A DNA stretch of 64,000 nt from Chitinophagaceae bacterium 26-R-25 (GCA_029906195.1 JARWSJ010000001.1:1984001-2048000); one strand, 5' to 3'; counted from the stretch's first letter, positions 43,898 to 52,925 are shown. Numbers and translations: made by a program. The notes: a model not told the origin generated them from the sequence alone.

Positions 43898-46800
43898 GTG
43901 CGCATTCTACTATTACTTTTATTTACCGGCTTACAAACGATTGCCGCTGCCCAGGAGCCCGAGCAATATATATTTTCCCATATCGGCATTATGAACGGGC
44001 TCATCTCCGATGAGGTGACGCATGTTCAGCAGGATACACTTGGGTTTGTATGGATAGGCACACTCAACGGTATACAACGCTATGATGGCAAGCGTTTCGT
44101 GTATTTCAGACATGCAGACAACAATCCTTTTTCTCTTCCGAATGATAAGATTCTCGGGATGCAGCTCGACAACAAAAACAGGTTGTGGGTGTTGTGTGCC
44201 GAGAATAAGATTGGTTATATCAACGTGACTGATCTTAAATTTCACGAAGTAGCTATTCATCTTCCTGATTTTGTGGTGAAGAAAACGCCCGGCAACCTTT
44301 TCATTGACAAACAGGGAAATGCTTTTTTTATTTTAACCGGCAATGGTTTATTCACTTATAACGAACGGAAGAATGAATTTTCGGAGCAAAATAATTTTCT
44401 TCAACTACCACCCCGCTGGAAGCCGCTATGCATCACGCAGGATAAGATCAGCAACAACTATTGGGTCGGATGCGATTCTGGATTGGCGAAGTACAGCAGC
44501 GAAAAACATCTTCTCTCTTACGGTTCAAACAATCCGGACAAAGATGCTGCCATCAATGGTTTGAAAGACCTCAACAACATTACCCATATTCTTGTTGACA
44601 AAAAACAAAGATGCTGGCTGCTTGCCGAAAACAAACAGCTTTTTAGTTTTGACGGCAGTTCACACACTGTTCGTTCATGGAATAAATCCATTACCGACAT
44701 TGTAAAAAATGTTGTGTATGAAATCCAAACACTGAATGAATTAAGCGATGGTTCGATATGGATAGGTGGTTCAAATGTTTTCGCAAAATTCGACACCTCG
44801 ACTAAAATGTTTGAAAACATTCCCAGCGACCTGCCCGGTGAATACAGCATACGCTACGACATCGTCAGAAATATTTCCGAGGACAAAGAAAACAATGTGT
44901 GGACCTGCACCAACAAAGGATTGTACCGCTTCAATACGATGGCGCAATTGTTTCATGCAATCAGCAATCGCAAGCCCGGCAACGACAAAAAATACACCGC
45001 CGGTGTTTCTTCTATCACACAACTGAGAGATGGCTCCGTTGTCGCCGCTACATTCGGTGACGGTGCTTTTTCTTACGACAGCAATTTCAAGCCAAAGCGT
45101 TCTTCACTGCTTCCATCACCTCGTGTGTTGCAGGTCTGGTGCATATTTCAGCAAAGCAGTGGTGATGTTTGGGAAAGCAATCATGACGGTTCTTTGCTTA
45201 TTCGTCATGTTGCAAATGGCAAAGAAGAAATGGTTACCGCTGCTACTTTTGAGGGAAGCGCAGTGCGACAAATAGTGGAAGATAAAAATGGGAACGTTTG
45301 GCTGGGCACACAAAACGGATCGCTTGTGCAATGGAACAAAGCTTCAAAAAAATTCGTGCTGAAGCACCGGCTCAACAGTATGATCCAGCGATTGTTTGCC
45401 GACAGCGCCGGAACAGTTTGGGCAGGAACTGCCACCAGTGGAGTTTACAAAATCAACAACGCCGGTGATATTGAGGACAATTATACTTCGTCTGGCCAGT
45501 TGAATAAAACATTGACTTCCTCTAACATTACAGACATTCTGCAATACAATGACAGCCTGTATATTTTCGCCGGAGATGGTTTGAATATTTTCAACATCAA
45601 AGCAAACAGTGTTCAACATTACAATATAGAAAACGATCTCCCCAGCAAATCCATTATCAATATTGTAAAGGACAAAGCGGGCTATCTGTGGCTAACCACG
45701 CAAAGTATGTTGTGCAGCATCAACTTTCAAAAACAGGTGGTTACAACTTATTCTCCATCTGATGGCGTTTATACCAGTGCATTCAACATGGGCTCTGCAT
45801 GCTTGCTGAGAGACGGGCGCATTGCAATTGGCACTGCACACGACATGATGGTATTTGATCCCGGCGCGATTGCAAGAAACGGTTACGCCGCAGCGCCCGA
45901 CATTTCCATTACAGGCTTTTCGGTAATGAACAAACCGATGGATCTTGATTCACTTTTCAAACGTCCTGTTATTGAATTGAATAGCGATGAAAACTCAGTT
46001 ACTATTGAATTTTCCACACTTACTTACCTCAATATTTACGGCGTCTTCTATAAGCTGGAAGGGCTTGATAAAAACTGGCAGCTCACAGGAAGAACGCACC
46101 AGGCAGTGTACAGCTATTTACCGCCGGGCAATTATACTTTCAAGGCTTACTGCGTAAACGGTGATGGCATCCCTTCCAAGCATACGACAGAGCTTACCAT
46201 AAAGATCAAGGCCCCTTTCTGGAAAACCTGGTGGTTCCTGAGTTTCATGGCTTTTGTGGTAATCACGATTTTGTATTGGCTGGATAAATTTCGCATGCAA
46301 AAAATACGCGCTACTGAAAGTATCCGTTCGCGTATTGCAACAAGTCTCACTGATGACCTGAGTAGTTCTTTAAGCAGTATCAATATCATTAGTGAACTGG
46401 CGAAGAATAAAGTCTCTACAGACATCGATCGCACAAAAGAATACATTGCGCAAATAAGTGACACGAGTAATCGCATGATCGACTCAATGTACGATGTGGT
46501 GTGGAGCGTTGATCCAAACAACGATTCAATGGAACAAACGATCAACCGCATGAAAAACTTCACTGCGGAGATGGAGTCCCTATATCCTGTCGATATTGTT
46601 TTCGAAATTGATAAAGCGATATACAAATTGCAGCCGGACATGGAGAACCGTTATGAACTGCTTTCCATTTTTAAGGAGGCTGTCTGGAATGCCTGCAAAC
46701 ATTCTCGGGCAAAACACATCTTCGTAAATATTTCTTACAAAAAACAAGTGTTGTTAATTACCGTGCAGGACGATGGTATAGGCTTTGAAACCGAAGCTGT

Positions 46801-46918
46801 CAAACTCGGCAGAGGCATCAATGAAATGCGCCGCCGCTCCAATACGATCGATGCCTCGTTCACCATGCAATCAGAGATTAATACGGGGACTGTTATTAAG
46901 GTGCAGAAGAGATTTTGA
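43898..46918 (+). CDS. Propeller/Y_Y_Y-domain sensor with LytS/NarX-type kinase core lacking the usual His
   Basis: A large membrane sensor. No ATG precedes the signal peptide. GTG 43898 (VRILLLLLFTGLQTIAAAQ) is chosen; TTG 43775 and TTG 43871 are alternatives. The N-terminal 720 residues form repeats of the two-component propeller (DTLGFVWIGTLNGIQRYDG and similar), then a Y_Y_Y domain (YFYKLEGLDKNWQLTGRTHQ), one TM (WWFLSFMAFVVITILYWL) and a HisKA_3-like core. The canonical phospho-acceptor His is Thr (ACT at 46349) in RIATSLTDDLSSSLSS; the ATPase motifs NACKHSRA and DDGIGF remain. The adjacent LytTR/LytS genes are convergent. Confidence 0.88.
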   Translation: MRILLLLLFTGLQTIAAAQEPEQYIFSHIGIMNGLISDEVTHVQQDTLGFVWIGTLNGIQRYDGKRFVYFRHADNNPFSLPNDKILGMQLDNKNRLWVLCAENKIGYINVTDLKFHEVAIHLPDFVVKKTPGNLFIDKQGNAFFILTGNGLFTYNERKNEFSEQNNFLQLPPRWKPLCITQDKISNNYWVGCDSGLAKYSSEKHLLSYGSNNPDKDAAINGLKDLNNITHILVDKKQRCWLLAENKQLFSFDGSSHTVRSWNKSITDIVKNVVYEIQTLNELSDGSIWIGGSNVFAKFDTSTKMFENIPSDLPGEYSIRYDIVRNISEDKENNVWTCTNKGLYRFNTMAQLFHAISNRKPGNDKKYTAGVSSITQLRDGSVVAATFGDGAFSYDSNFKPKRSSLLPSPRVLQVWCIFQQSSGDVWESNHDGSLLIRHVANGKEEMVTAATFEGSAVRQIVEDKNGNVWLGTQNGSLVQWNKASKKFVLKHRLNSMIQRLFADSAGTVWAGTATSGVYKINNAGDIEDNYTSSGQLNKTLTSSNITDILQYNDSLYIFAGDGLNIFNIKANSVQHYNIENDLPSKSIINIVKDKAGYLWLTTQSMLCSINFQKQVVTTYSPSDGVYTSAFNMGSACLLRDGRIAIGTAHDMMVFDPGAIARNGYAAAPDISITGFSVMNKPMDLDSLFKRPVIELNSDENSVTIEFSTLTYLNIYGVFYKLEGLDKNWQLTGRTHQAVYSYLPPGNYTFKAYCVNGDGIPSKHTTELTIKIKAPFWKTWWFLSFMAFVVITILYWLDKFRMQKIRATESIRSRIATSLTDDLSSSLSSINIISELAKNKVSTDIDRTKEYIAQISDTSNRMIDSMYDVVWSVDPNNDSMEQTINRMKNFTAEMESLYPVDIVFEIDKAIYKLQPDMENRYELLSIFKEAVWNACKHSRAKHIFVNISYKKQVLLITVQDDGIGFETEAVKLGRGINEMRRRSNTIDASFTMQSEINTGTVIKVQKRF

Positions 46919-46921
46919 GAG

Positions 46922-47166
46922 AGCGCCTGCGGCGCTGGATTTAACCACAGAGGAAAGGAGTTTTTTTTCACAGAGGTAACGGAGGATTTGTCTGGCGAAT
47001 AAATAGTTTGCCGTAAAGTAAAGAGGAAAAAGAGTTGCAAGTTTTATGTAAATTATCCTACGTACCTGGTCGTTGCCGAGAGATGTGATTCATTTAATAC
47101 CCCTCCTTTTCTCTGTGAAAAAAAACTCCTTTCCTCCGTGGTAAAAAATAAGCGCCAACGGCGCTT
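46922..47166. repeat. CACAGAGG-type inverted repeat flanked by AGCGCC hairpins, filling a convergent gap
   Basis: The left arm 46944-46985 (ACCACAGAGGAAAGGAG..) pairs with 47102-47142 (..CTCCTTTCCTCCGTGGT), each with a T8 or A8 centre. Outside them are small hairpins AGCGCC-TGC-GGCGCT (46922-46936) and AGCGCC-AAC-GGCGCT (47151-47165), the latter followed by TTTTATTT, which can serve as a terminator. A relative is at 53897-54034. Confidence 0.88.
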
Positions 47167-47946
47167 TTATTTCCCCATCCACTTCTTAAACTCAGTCACT
47201 TTTTCCCTGCTCACTAAACTTTCTTTGTCTACTACCGGAGTTAGTTGTAGAATAAGGCGGTTGCCAAAATAATCATCTATTTTTTCAATACTTTCGATGG
47301 ACACAAAGAATGATCTGCTGATGCGGAAATATTTTTCGGGATCGAGCATTTCTTCCAGTTCATCCATGGTGTAGTCGACCACGAATCTTTTGTTGTCCTT
47401 TGTTTTAAAGAAGTTCAATCTACCATCACTATAGAAGTACGAAATATCGTCTGTTTCAATGCTGATCAATTTCTGGCCAAGCTTTACAAGGAACCGTTTG
47501 CGATATTCCTTTGGTTGTAATTTCTGCTGTAGTTCTTTCACAAGGTTCTCTACATTCAATACGGTCATGCTGCCGGCATTGTTATACATGGCCCTCATCT
47601 TGCTAAACTTATCCAGCGCAGATTGCAGGTCTTCTTTCTGGATGGGCTTCAATAAATAATCAACGCTGTTTACTTTAAAAGCTTTGAGTGCAAATTCGTC
47701 ATAGGAAGTAGTGAAGATAACAGTGCTCTTGACTTCCGTTCTTTCGAAAATTTCAAAACTCTGCCCGTCGGCGAGCTCAATATCCATCAGGATCAAATCA
47801 GGCGTGGGATTGCTTTGCAGCCACTTTACAGATGCATTGATGCTATCCGTAACCCCCACTACTTCTGCAGAATCATCTACACTTGCCAGGGTTTTCTGAA
47901 GTTTTTTTACTGCAAGGTCCTCGTCTTCTATAATTAGCACTTTCAT
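47167..47946 (-). CDS. LytTR-family response regulator
   Basis: A 259-residue regulator: receiver (1-120; VLIIEDED, D55 in LILMDIELADG, lysine in DYLLKPIQ) and a C-terminal LytTR DNA-binding domain (about 155-255: RFLVKLGQKLISIETDDISYF, FRISRSFFVSIESIEKIDDY). It is presumably the partner of the LytS-type kinase 142 bp upstream. LytTR regulators bind direct repeats about 10 bp long, often near cell-envelope genes. The targets cannot be read here. Confidence 0.93.
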   Translation of the reverse strand: MKVLIIEDEDLAVKKLQKTLASVDDSAEVVGVTDSINASVKWLQSNPTPDLILMDIELADGQSFEIFERTEVKSTVIFTTSYDEFALKAFKVNSVDYLLKPIQKEDLQSALDKFSKMRAMYNNAGSMTVLNVENLVKELQQKLQPKEYRKRFLVKLGQKLISIETDDISYFYSDGRLNFFKTKDNKRFVVDYTMDELEEMLDPEKYFRISRSFFVSIESIEKIDDYFGNRLILQLTPVVDKESLVSREKVTEFKKWMGK

Positions 47947-48087
47947 GTTATCAGGTTTAAGTTGGTTGCAATCAAAACAACCTTATTCTAAGTTACTATC
48001 ATTAAAGCTGTTGTAACAACGACCGGTCATTATTTGTTGATCCGGATGTATGAATTGTTGTTTTTGCTGTATGAACTGTGTTACCAT

Positions 48088-49122
48088 TTACGGATGGATT
48101 AGTGGTACGGTAACTGCAAACTCTTTCCCATCATCATGCACGGCGACTTCTTCTTTTTTCATGAGCTGGTACTTCTTTGCGATGTTTCCCAGGCCCACTT
48201 TGTTCGACATCACGTTTCTTGTTTTGCGTTGCAAATTATTGCTTACCACCAATTTGCCACTGTTTGACGTCATGATCAGAATACGCAAAGGACTGTCCTT
48301 CAAAATCATATTGTGTTTCACCGCATTCTCAATCAGCATTTGCAGCGTAAGCGGTGGTAATTGATAATGCATGAATCTTGGTTCGATCACCGCTTCCATT
48401 TCCAAAGCATCGCCATACCTGGTTTTCAGCATATGGAAGTATGAGCGTATAAACTCCAATTCTGCTTCCAGAGAAGTAAGCCCATCTTCGTTATTGCGGA
48501 GCATGTAGCGGTAAACCTTACTCATTTCATCGAGAAACTTTTCAGCCTGCTCAGGTTCATCGGCTATCAGCGAGGAAAGAGAATTCAGACTATTGAATAA
48601 AAAATGCGGGTTCACCTGTTCTTTCAATCCCTCCAATTGGCTTTGCAAATTCTCCTTCTTTAAATTCTCCGCCTCATCTACCATTGCCCGCCAACGCTCA
48701 TAAAAAGCAGCGCCTTCATTAAAACTTGTCGCCAGCAAGTTTGATGCGATGCCAAATACCACAGCCCAGGCATACTTATGAATATCTAACTGGTAACCTA
48801 AGAAATGAACATAATCGTAGCCCCAGAAAATGATGGTCATTGCCGCAATCATTACCAAAATGTAGCAGATCAAACTAAGCCCTATGCGTTTAAACGTTTG
48901 GCTGTACAGAGGAAACCTGTTCAGCATTAAACCGGCAATCATTCCACATAAAATGTACACCAGCATAAGAACAGCAAGCGTGGGAAAGGTGCCCAGCAGA
49001 AATATCTTCAGATCTGTAAAGTACCTGCCGCCAAACAAAAAGTAATTGATTACAATTGCAATCGGCGGCATTATGATAAACATGATCTGCCATTCTTTCT
49101 TGGAATACGCCAGGAATTTCAT
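48088..49122 (-). CDS. LytS/YehU-type histidine kinase
   Basis: A 344-residue membrane kinase starting at ATG 49122 (MKFLAYSKKEWQIMFIIMPP). Four hydrophobic segments span about 1-150, followed by the HisK_5-type core: EQVNPHFLFNSLNSLSSLIAD with the phospho-acceptor His, and ATPase motifs QMLIENAVKHN and NNLQRKT-VMSNKVGLGNIAKKYQ. This subgroup has the His in NPHFLFN rather than an H-box. It forms a standard two-component pair with the LytTR regulator directly downstream. Signal unknown. Confidence 0.92.
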   Translation of the reverse strand: MKFLAYSKKEWQIMFIIMPPIAIVINYFLFGGRYFTDLKIFLLGTFPTLAVLMLVYILCGMIAGLMLNRFPLYSQTFKRIGLSLICYILVMIAAMTIIFWGYDYVHFLGYQLDIHKYAWAVVFGIASNLLATSFNEGAAFYERWRAMVDEAENLKKENLQSQLEGLKEQVNPHFLFNSLNSLSSLIADEPEQAEKFLDEMSKVYRYMLRNNEDGLTSLEAELEFIRSYFHMLKTRYGDALEMEAVIEPRFMHYQLPPLTLQMLIENAVKHNMILKDSPLRILIMTSNSGKLVVSNNLQRKTRNVMSNKVGLGNIAKKYQLMKKEEVAVHDDGKEFAVTVPLIHP

Positions 49123-49346
49123 TTTGTGGGTTTTCGTTACGGTCCTATACAAATTACTCAATTACTCTTGGTATTGCATAAGGACCCGAATAGACTGGGT
49201 TTTACTTTCAATGAATCGTAAAAATCAAAGGTTGAAAATAATTATGAAATAACTGGTTTGCAAGCTTTTTACGATAATGCTTCAAAAACAAAATGGCCAT
49301 CCAGAATAATGGACAGCCATTTGCTATATTGATTGCCTGTAAGAGA

Positions 49347-49369
49347 GGGCGAATGCGATTCGCCCCTAC
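49347..49369. repeat. GGGCGAAT palindrome (GGGCGAAT-GCG-ATTCGCCC-CTAC)
   Basis: 8-bp arms around GCG, followed by CTAC. Same sequence as at 10976-10998. It overlaps the last codon and TAG stop (49366-49368) of the NmrA-like gene. Confidence 0.9.
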
Positions 49370-50295
49370 AGAGCGATTGAAACCCCTGCTTCTTTTTGCT
49401 GCGCAAAAAAGAGATGCTTATTTTTTTCCAGCCAGCTTTCAAACGATTGCATTTCGGGATGCATTACCAAACACTCGTCCAAATGATGCTGACGGCTTGG
49501 AATATGTAGACGTTGCACTTCAAACATATTGGCCAATTCCTCTGCTCCCGGAAAACCAAAAGAAGCATAGGTATCACGCTCTATGTAATTGTAACGAACA
49601 TCTTTTCTCAACACTTTCGACATTGTTGCCGCATATTCGTCACAAGCGCTGTCCTCGCCCACTACACCAACAGTGCGGTTTTTATACAATTGTGGATTAT
49701 CGAAAACTGCTTTTACAATGGGTCCCATGTCTTCAGCAGAAACCATGGCCAGCTTAGTTTCACCCTGCGGAAAACCAAAATAATAGTTGCCGTCCCCGGC
49801 TGCCTGCGGAGGAAAAAATGTAAGGAAATTTTCATAATAAAATGCAATGTGGATGAAGGTTGTGGGAATCTGAAGGTATTTTGCATAGCGCTCCAACTCA
49901 GCTTTCATGTCGCAGTGCGGGACTGCAAATTTACCGTTGCTCAGCGCCTTATAATCAGGCAGGGAACTGAACACAAAATGTTGCACCACTTTTTCTCTTA
50001 CCACATTGATAAGGTTTTTACCCTGCTGATATTCTTTTTCAAAATGCTCCCAGAAGCTGGTCACGCCGAAAACGCCGTAACATCCGTCAACCGCGGCTCT
50101 CAGGCTATTGATGTCATCGAGGTCTCCTTCTACTACCTCTGCTCCCATTGCAGCAAGTTCCCTCGCCTTTGGAGAATTCGCATTTCTTGTAAGACATCTT
50201 ACATGAAATTTTCCATCGCGCAACAATGCGCTTGCTACACCATTGCCTTGCGCACCGGTGGCACCTGTCACCAAAATTATTTTTTTCTGATTCAT
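49366..50295 (-). CDS. NmrA-like NAD(P)-binding protein
   Basis: A 309-residue atypical short-chain dehydrogenase of the NmrA family. The start is ATG 50295 (MNQKKIILVTGATGAQGNGV), with GATGAQGNG as the NAD(P)-binding loop. The second glycine motif is intact, but the usual catalytic YxxxK is not evident, as in NmrA regulators and redox sensors that bind NADP without catalysis. HFVFSSLPDYK and VEGDLDDINSLRAAVDG are also typical. It stands alone; neighbours suggest no pathway. Its stop codon lies inside a repeat (GGGCGAAT family). Confidence 0.88.
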   Translation of the reverse strand: MNQKKIILVTGATGAQGNGVASALLRDGKFHVRCLTRNANSPKARELAAMGAEVVEGDLDDINSLRAAVDGCYGVFGVTSFWEHFEKEYQQGKNLINVVREKVVQHFVFSSLPDYKALSNGKFAVPHCDMKAELERYAKYLQIPTTFIHIAFYYENFLTFFPPQAAGDGNYYFGFPQGETKLAMVSAEDMGPIVKAVFDNPQLYKNRTVGVVGEDSACDEYAATMSKVLRKDVRYNYIERDTYASFGFPGAEELANMFEVQRLHIPSRQHHLDECLVMHPEMQSFESWLEKNKHLFFAQQKEAGVSIAL

Positions 50296-50387
50296 ATGTG
50301 TTGTTGTTTGAGAAGGCAAATGTAGAGAGGCGTGCCATTGCGGAAAATGAGAGTGCGTATGAATTGTGTAAACAGATGGATAGGCTG

Positions 50388-50518
50388 TAATTAAGAATTA
50401 AGAATTCATTCTGTTTTGCACATTGGCAAATTAGCAAACTGTCTTCCTGTTAAGGATTTGGCAACTATACATTCAGTTCACAATCTTTGACCTAACGCAT
50501 TCTTAATTCCTAATTCTT
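50388..50518. repeat. AATTAAG-type inverted repeat in a divergent gap
   Basis: The left arm 50388-50413 (TAATTAAGAATTAAGAATTC..) pairs with 50498-50518 (CATTCTTAATTCC..). The loop (about 84 nt) shares strings with the loops at 52766 and 51520: GAATTCATTCTG at its start and TTTGACCTAACGCATTC before the right arm. It sits 30 bp upstream of the SRPBCC gene. Confidence 0.85.
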
Positions 50519-50548
50519 CCCTACCTTAGGCATGCAAAAAACTAAACA

Positions 50549-50977
50549 ATGTCAAATCCTATCATTATTGAAAAAACATACAATGCCAGTGTTGAAAAGG
50601 TTTGGAAAGCATTAACCGACAAAAACGAAATGCGTAAATGGTATTTCGATGTATCGGATTTTAAACCCGAAGTTGGTTTTGAATTTCAATTTTCAGGAAA
50701 AGGCAGCGATGGTTCAGAATATGTGCATTTGTGCAAAGTAACAGAAGCGATACCCAACAAGAAGATCGCTTATTCATGGACATACAGGGATCAGGGCGGC
50801 GATTCTTTGCTCAGCTTTGAATTATTTGACGACGGCGACAAAACAAGAGTAAAACTCATACACACAGGCCTGGAGACCTTTCCTTCTGATCTTAAAGACT
50901 TTACAAGAGAAAGCTTTGTAGGTGGCTGGACGTATTTTACCAGTGAGGCATTGCCGAAATATCTTGAGAGTAATTAA
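50549..50977 (+). CDS. SRPBCC/AHSA1-family protein
   Basis: A 142-residue START-like protein of the AHSA1/YndB group: IIEKTYNASVEKVWKALTD at the N-terminus (strand then helix), MRKWYFDVSDFKPEVGFEFQ, IAYSWTYRDQG and LIHTGLETF. The C-terminal helix FTRESFVGGWTYFTSEALPKYL closes the hydrophobic pocket. Family members bind hydrophobic ligands or act as ATPase-stimulating Hsp90 partners in eukaryotes; the bacterial role is open. A small lipoprotein gene follows 108 bp later on the same strand. Confidence 0.92.
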   Translation: MSNPIIIEKTYNASVEKVWKALTDKNEMRKWYFDVSDFKPEVGFEFQFSGKGSDGSEYVHLCKVTEAIPNKKIAYSWTYRDQGGDSLLSFELFDDGDKTRVKLIHTGLETFPSDLKDFTRESFVGGWTYFTSEALPKYLESN

Positions 50978-51085
50978 GTGGAGCAAGATAATTCAGATGA
51001 TTAAATGTTCAATGCAGTCTCTTTGACCAGTCACATTCTCTGCAACGTTTCTCCCTTTCTTCCTGTCAAACATAAAAACCCTGGT

Positions 51086-51442
51086 ATGAAACATTTAATA
51101 ACTGCTGGAACCCTATTACTTATCGTTTGCATGTCCTGCAAAAAAGAACATACTGGATCTACCACACTTTCCGGATATTATATAGAAAGCCTCCCCAACG
51201 ATAAGTTTACGGTATTGAATTTTGTGGACGAGACGGTGTTTAAAACCGAGAATGGCATTTGGGCTAATCCAGATACTTTTCACTACGTTATCAGCGACGG
51301 CTACATTACCCTGACGAAAAAGAACACTAGCCGCAAACTCGAATTTTCGATGAGCGACACCAGCAGCTTCAAAATAGAAAATATAAGGGTTGCTATCCCC
51401 GAGAATCCCAAAACATACATGGTGTTTACTCGTCGTTGGTAA
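51086..51442 (+). CDS. Hypothetical lipoprotein
   Basis: A 118-residue lipoprotein. The start is ATG 51086 (MKHLITAGTLLLIVCMSC, lipid Cys 18); the 27 codons upstream in the same frame look like leader. The mature part is beta-rich (STTLSGYYIESLPNDKFTVLN and HYVISDGYITLTKK), similar in pattern to small single-domain beta-barrel lipoproteins, but no family is recognised. It is separated by 108 bp from the SRPBCC gene and could be co-transcribed. Confidence 0.75.
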   Translation: MKHLITAGTLLLIVCMSCKKEHTGSTTLSGYYIESLPNDKFTVLNFVDETVFKTENGIWANPDTFHYVISDGYITLTKKNTSRKLEFSMSDTSSFKIENIRVAIPENPKTYMVFTRRW

Positions 51443-51546
51443 AGACCAGCAAGAAAAACTTGCCGTTGGCGAAGTTTCCCGCAAATTTCTTATCTGCTAA
51501 ACATTTGACAAGTAAACAATAGGTATAGAGTCTTTGACCTAAAGGC

Positions 51547-51580
51547 ATTCCTAATTCTTAATTCCTAATTCCTAATTCCT
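51547..51580. repeat. Single AATTAGG-type arm next to the DUF4062 gene
   Basis: ATTCCTAATTCTTAATTCC plus further units, ending 13 bp before the DUF4062 stop. No left partner in this gap. It is preceded by TCTTTGACCTAAAGGCATTC, nearly the same as in the loop at 50485. Confidence 0.85.
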
Positions 51581-51593
51581 TGCTCCCTATATC

Positions 51594-52661
51594 TCATTTT
51601 GTCACTTTTATCTTTTCAATTTCCTGCAACGCTTCTTTCAGAACAGCTTCCTGATTCGGGTCCTTATACTCAGATTTATTTACATTGGCAATTGCATTCG
51701 TAATGGCTTCTTTAACCTTACTTCTGTTTTTGTCATTTGCATTCCGTGCTGCTGACAGCAACGCCAAACTTGCATGATAACCTACGAAATTTGCTTCGGC
51801 TTTTCCAACCCTGCTGCTTAGCCAGGCCAAATAATTATCGTCTGGTATTTCCTTTAGAATAGCAATCGCCGCAAGCCGATTACCAGCCGTTGCACTATTA
51901 ACCAACTCCGGAAGAAATGGTGAAGTAGAAAACGCCATCGCTCTCATCTTTGATTCTATTAAAGTCATCTGCCTGGTTCGTTCATTTCCATATCTCAGCC
52001 CTGCTCTTACATTCGTATAATCAATTGTAAGCTGATTCAACTGCGTTCTTACCAGTGTCATATCACTTTCCGTTGTAATCGTCTGAGCTTGCTTAATTGC
52101 CGCGGTTGCGGTTTTGTCTGTAGTAGATAACATTTTGCCTATCGTCATAACTAAATGGGGACGTATTACATCAGCAAAGGTTTTTTGATCTTTATATTCC
52201 CAAATGAGTCCTTTATTAAGCAACCGCATTTTAAATTCTATTACTTTTCTTAATTGATCGATTTCTTCAAGTGACCCCGGAAGAGAAGTCGCATTCTGGC
52301 AGAAATAAAACAAAACAGGAAAAGCATTATTCTGTTCCCATTTCTCAAAAGCATGACTAAACTCTTCTTCGGTACCCGATCCCGCAACTTTGGTGGGCGT
52401 TCCAAAACGCTTCCACATCATTCCGATAAAAATATCGTAATCAGGTAGCTGCGTATTTATAACCGGTTGCGCGCCATCTCCTAAGGCGGGAAAAGTATTT
52501 GTTTCCCATCGTATCAAATCAAGAATTATCTTTTTCTCAGGTGCAATTGCAGATATGATCAGGTTGATCTCCTGCACTACTTTTGGCAATTGATCTCTTT
52601 CTTCTGCGACATCACCGGGTGACGCTAAAAATATCCTGATGCGTTTTACATTATCTCCCAT
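51594..52661 (-). CDS. DUF4062-domain protein with helical C-terminal region
   Basis: A 355-residue soluble protein. The N-terminal domain (about 1-150) starts MGDNVKRIRIFLASPGDVAEERDQLPKVVQEIN and contains PDYDIFIGMMWKRFGTP, matching DUF4062, a TIR/nucleoside-deoxyribosyltransferase-like fold often attached to NACHT/STAND ATPases in bacterial defence and signalling. Here no NTPase domain follows: residues 190-355 form helices with HEAT-like character (AIAILKEIPDDNYLAWLSSRVG). It is a stand-alone gene flanked on both sides by AATTAGG-type repeat arms. Function unknown; a defence role is only a possibility. Confidence 0.8.
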   Translation of the reverse strand: MGDNVKRIRIFLASPGDVAEERDQLPKVVQEINLIISAIAPEKKIILDLIRWETNTFPALGDGAQPVINTQLPDYDIFIGMMWKRFGTPTKVAGSGTEEEFSHAFEKWEQNNAFPVLFYFCQNATSLPGSLEEIDQLRKVIEFKMRLLNKGLIWEYKDQKTFADVIRPHLVMTIGKMLSTTDKTATAAIKQAQTITTESDMTLVRTQLNQLTIDYTNVRAGLRYGNERTRQMTLIESKMRAMAFSTSPFLPELVNSATAGNRLAAIAILKEIPDDNYLAWLSSRVGKAEANFVGYHASLALLSAARNANDKNRSKVKEAITNAIANVNKSEYKDPNQEAVLKEALQEIEKIKVTK

Positions 52662-52733
52662 AACAACAAGGTTTAGTGATATAAGGGTTCCTTTAAAATT
52701 ACTCGCATTTTTAGACTTTTCATAGCCAGTGCC

Positions 52734-52886
52734 AATTAGGAATTAAGAATTAGGAATTAAGAATTCATTCTGTGTAATGCCATGATGGACTCGCTGACTT
52801 TCCGTTTGTTGAAAGTTGGGCAACTCAACATTCAATACAGCTTTTCGAGCTTAAGCAATTCTTAATTCTTAATTCCTAATTCCTAA
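52734..52886. repeat. AATTAGG-type inverted repeat in the divergent gap before the AraC gene
   Basis: The left arm 52734-52765 (AATTAGGAATTAAGAATTAG..) pairs with 52857-52886 (AATTCTTAATTCTTAATTCC..). The loop begins CATTCTG like the one at 50388 and contains GGGCAACTCAACATTCA, similar to GGCAACTATACATTCA at 50459. Confidence 0.88.
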
Positions 52887-52892
52887 ATTTCT

Positions 52893-52900
52893 TAAATTTG
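52893..52900 (+). promoter_or_regulatory. Putative -7 element of the AraC gene (TAAATTTG)
   Basis: TAAATTTG matches TAnnTTTG and lies 26 bp before the ATG at 52926. It touches the end of the upstream repeat arm (..CCTAAATTTC), so the repeat supplies part of the promoter region. No TTG at the -33 spacing. Confidence 0.4.
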
Positions 52901-52925
52901 ATTTTCGCAACAAAACATTCCGCAC

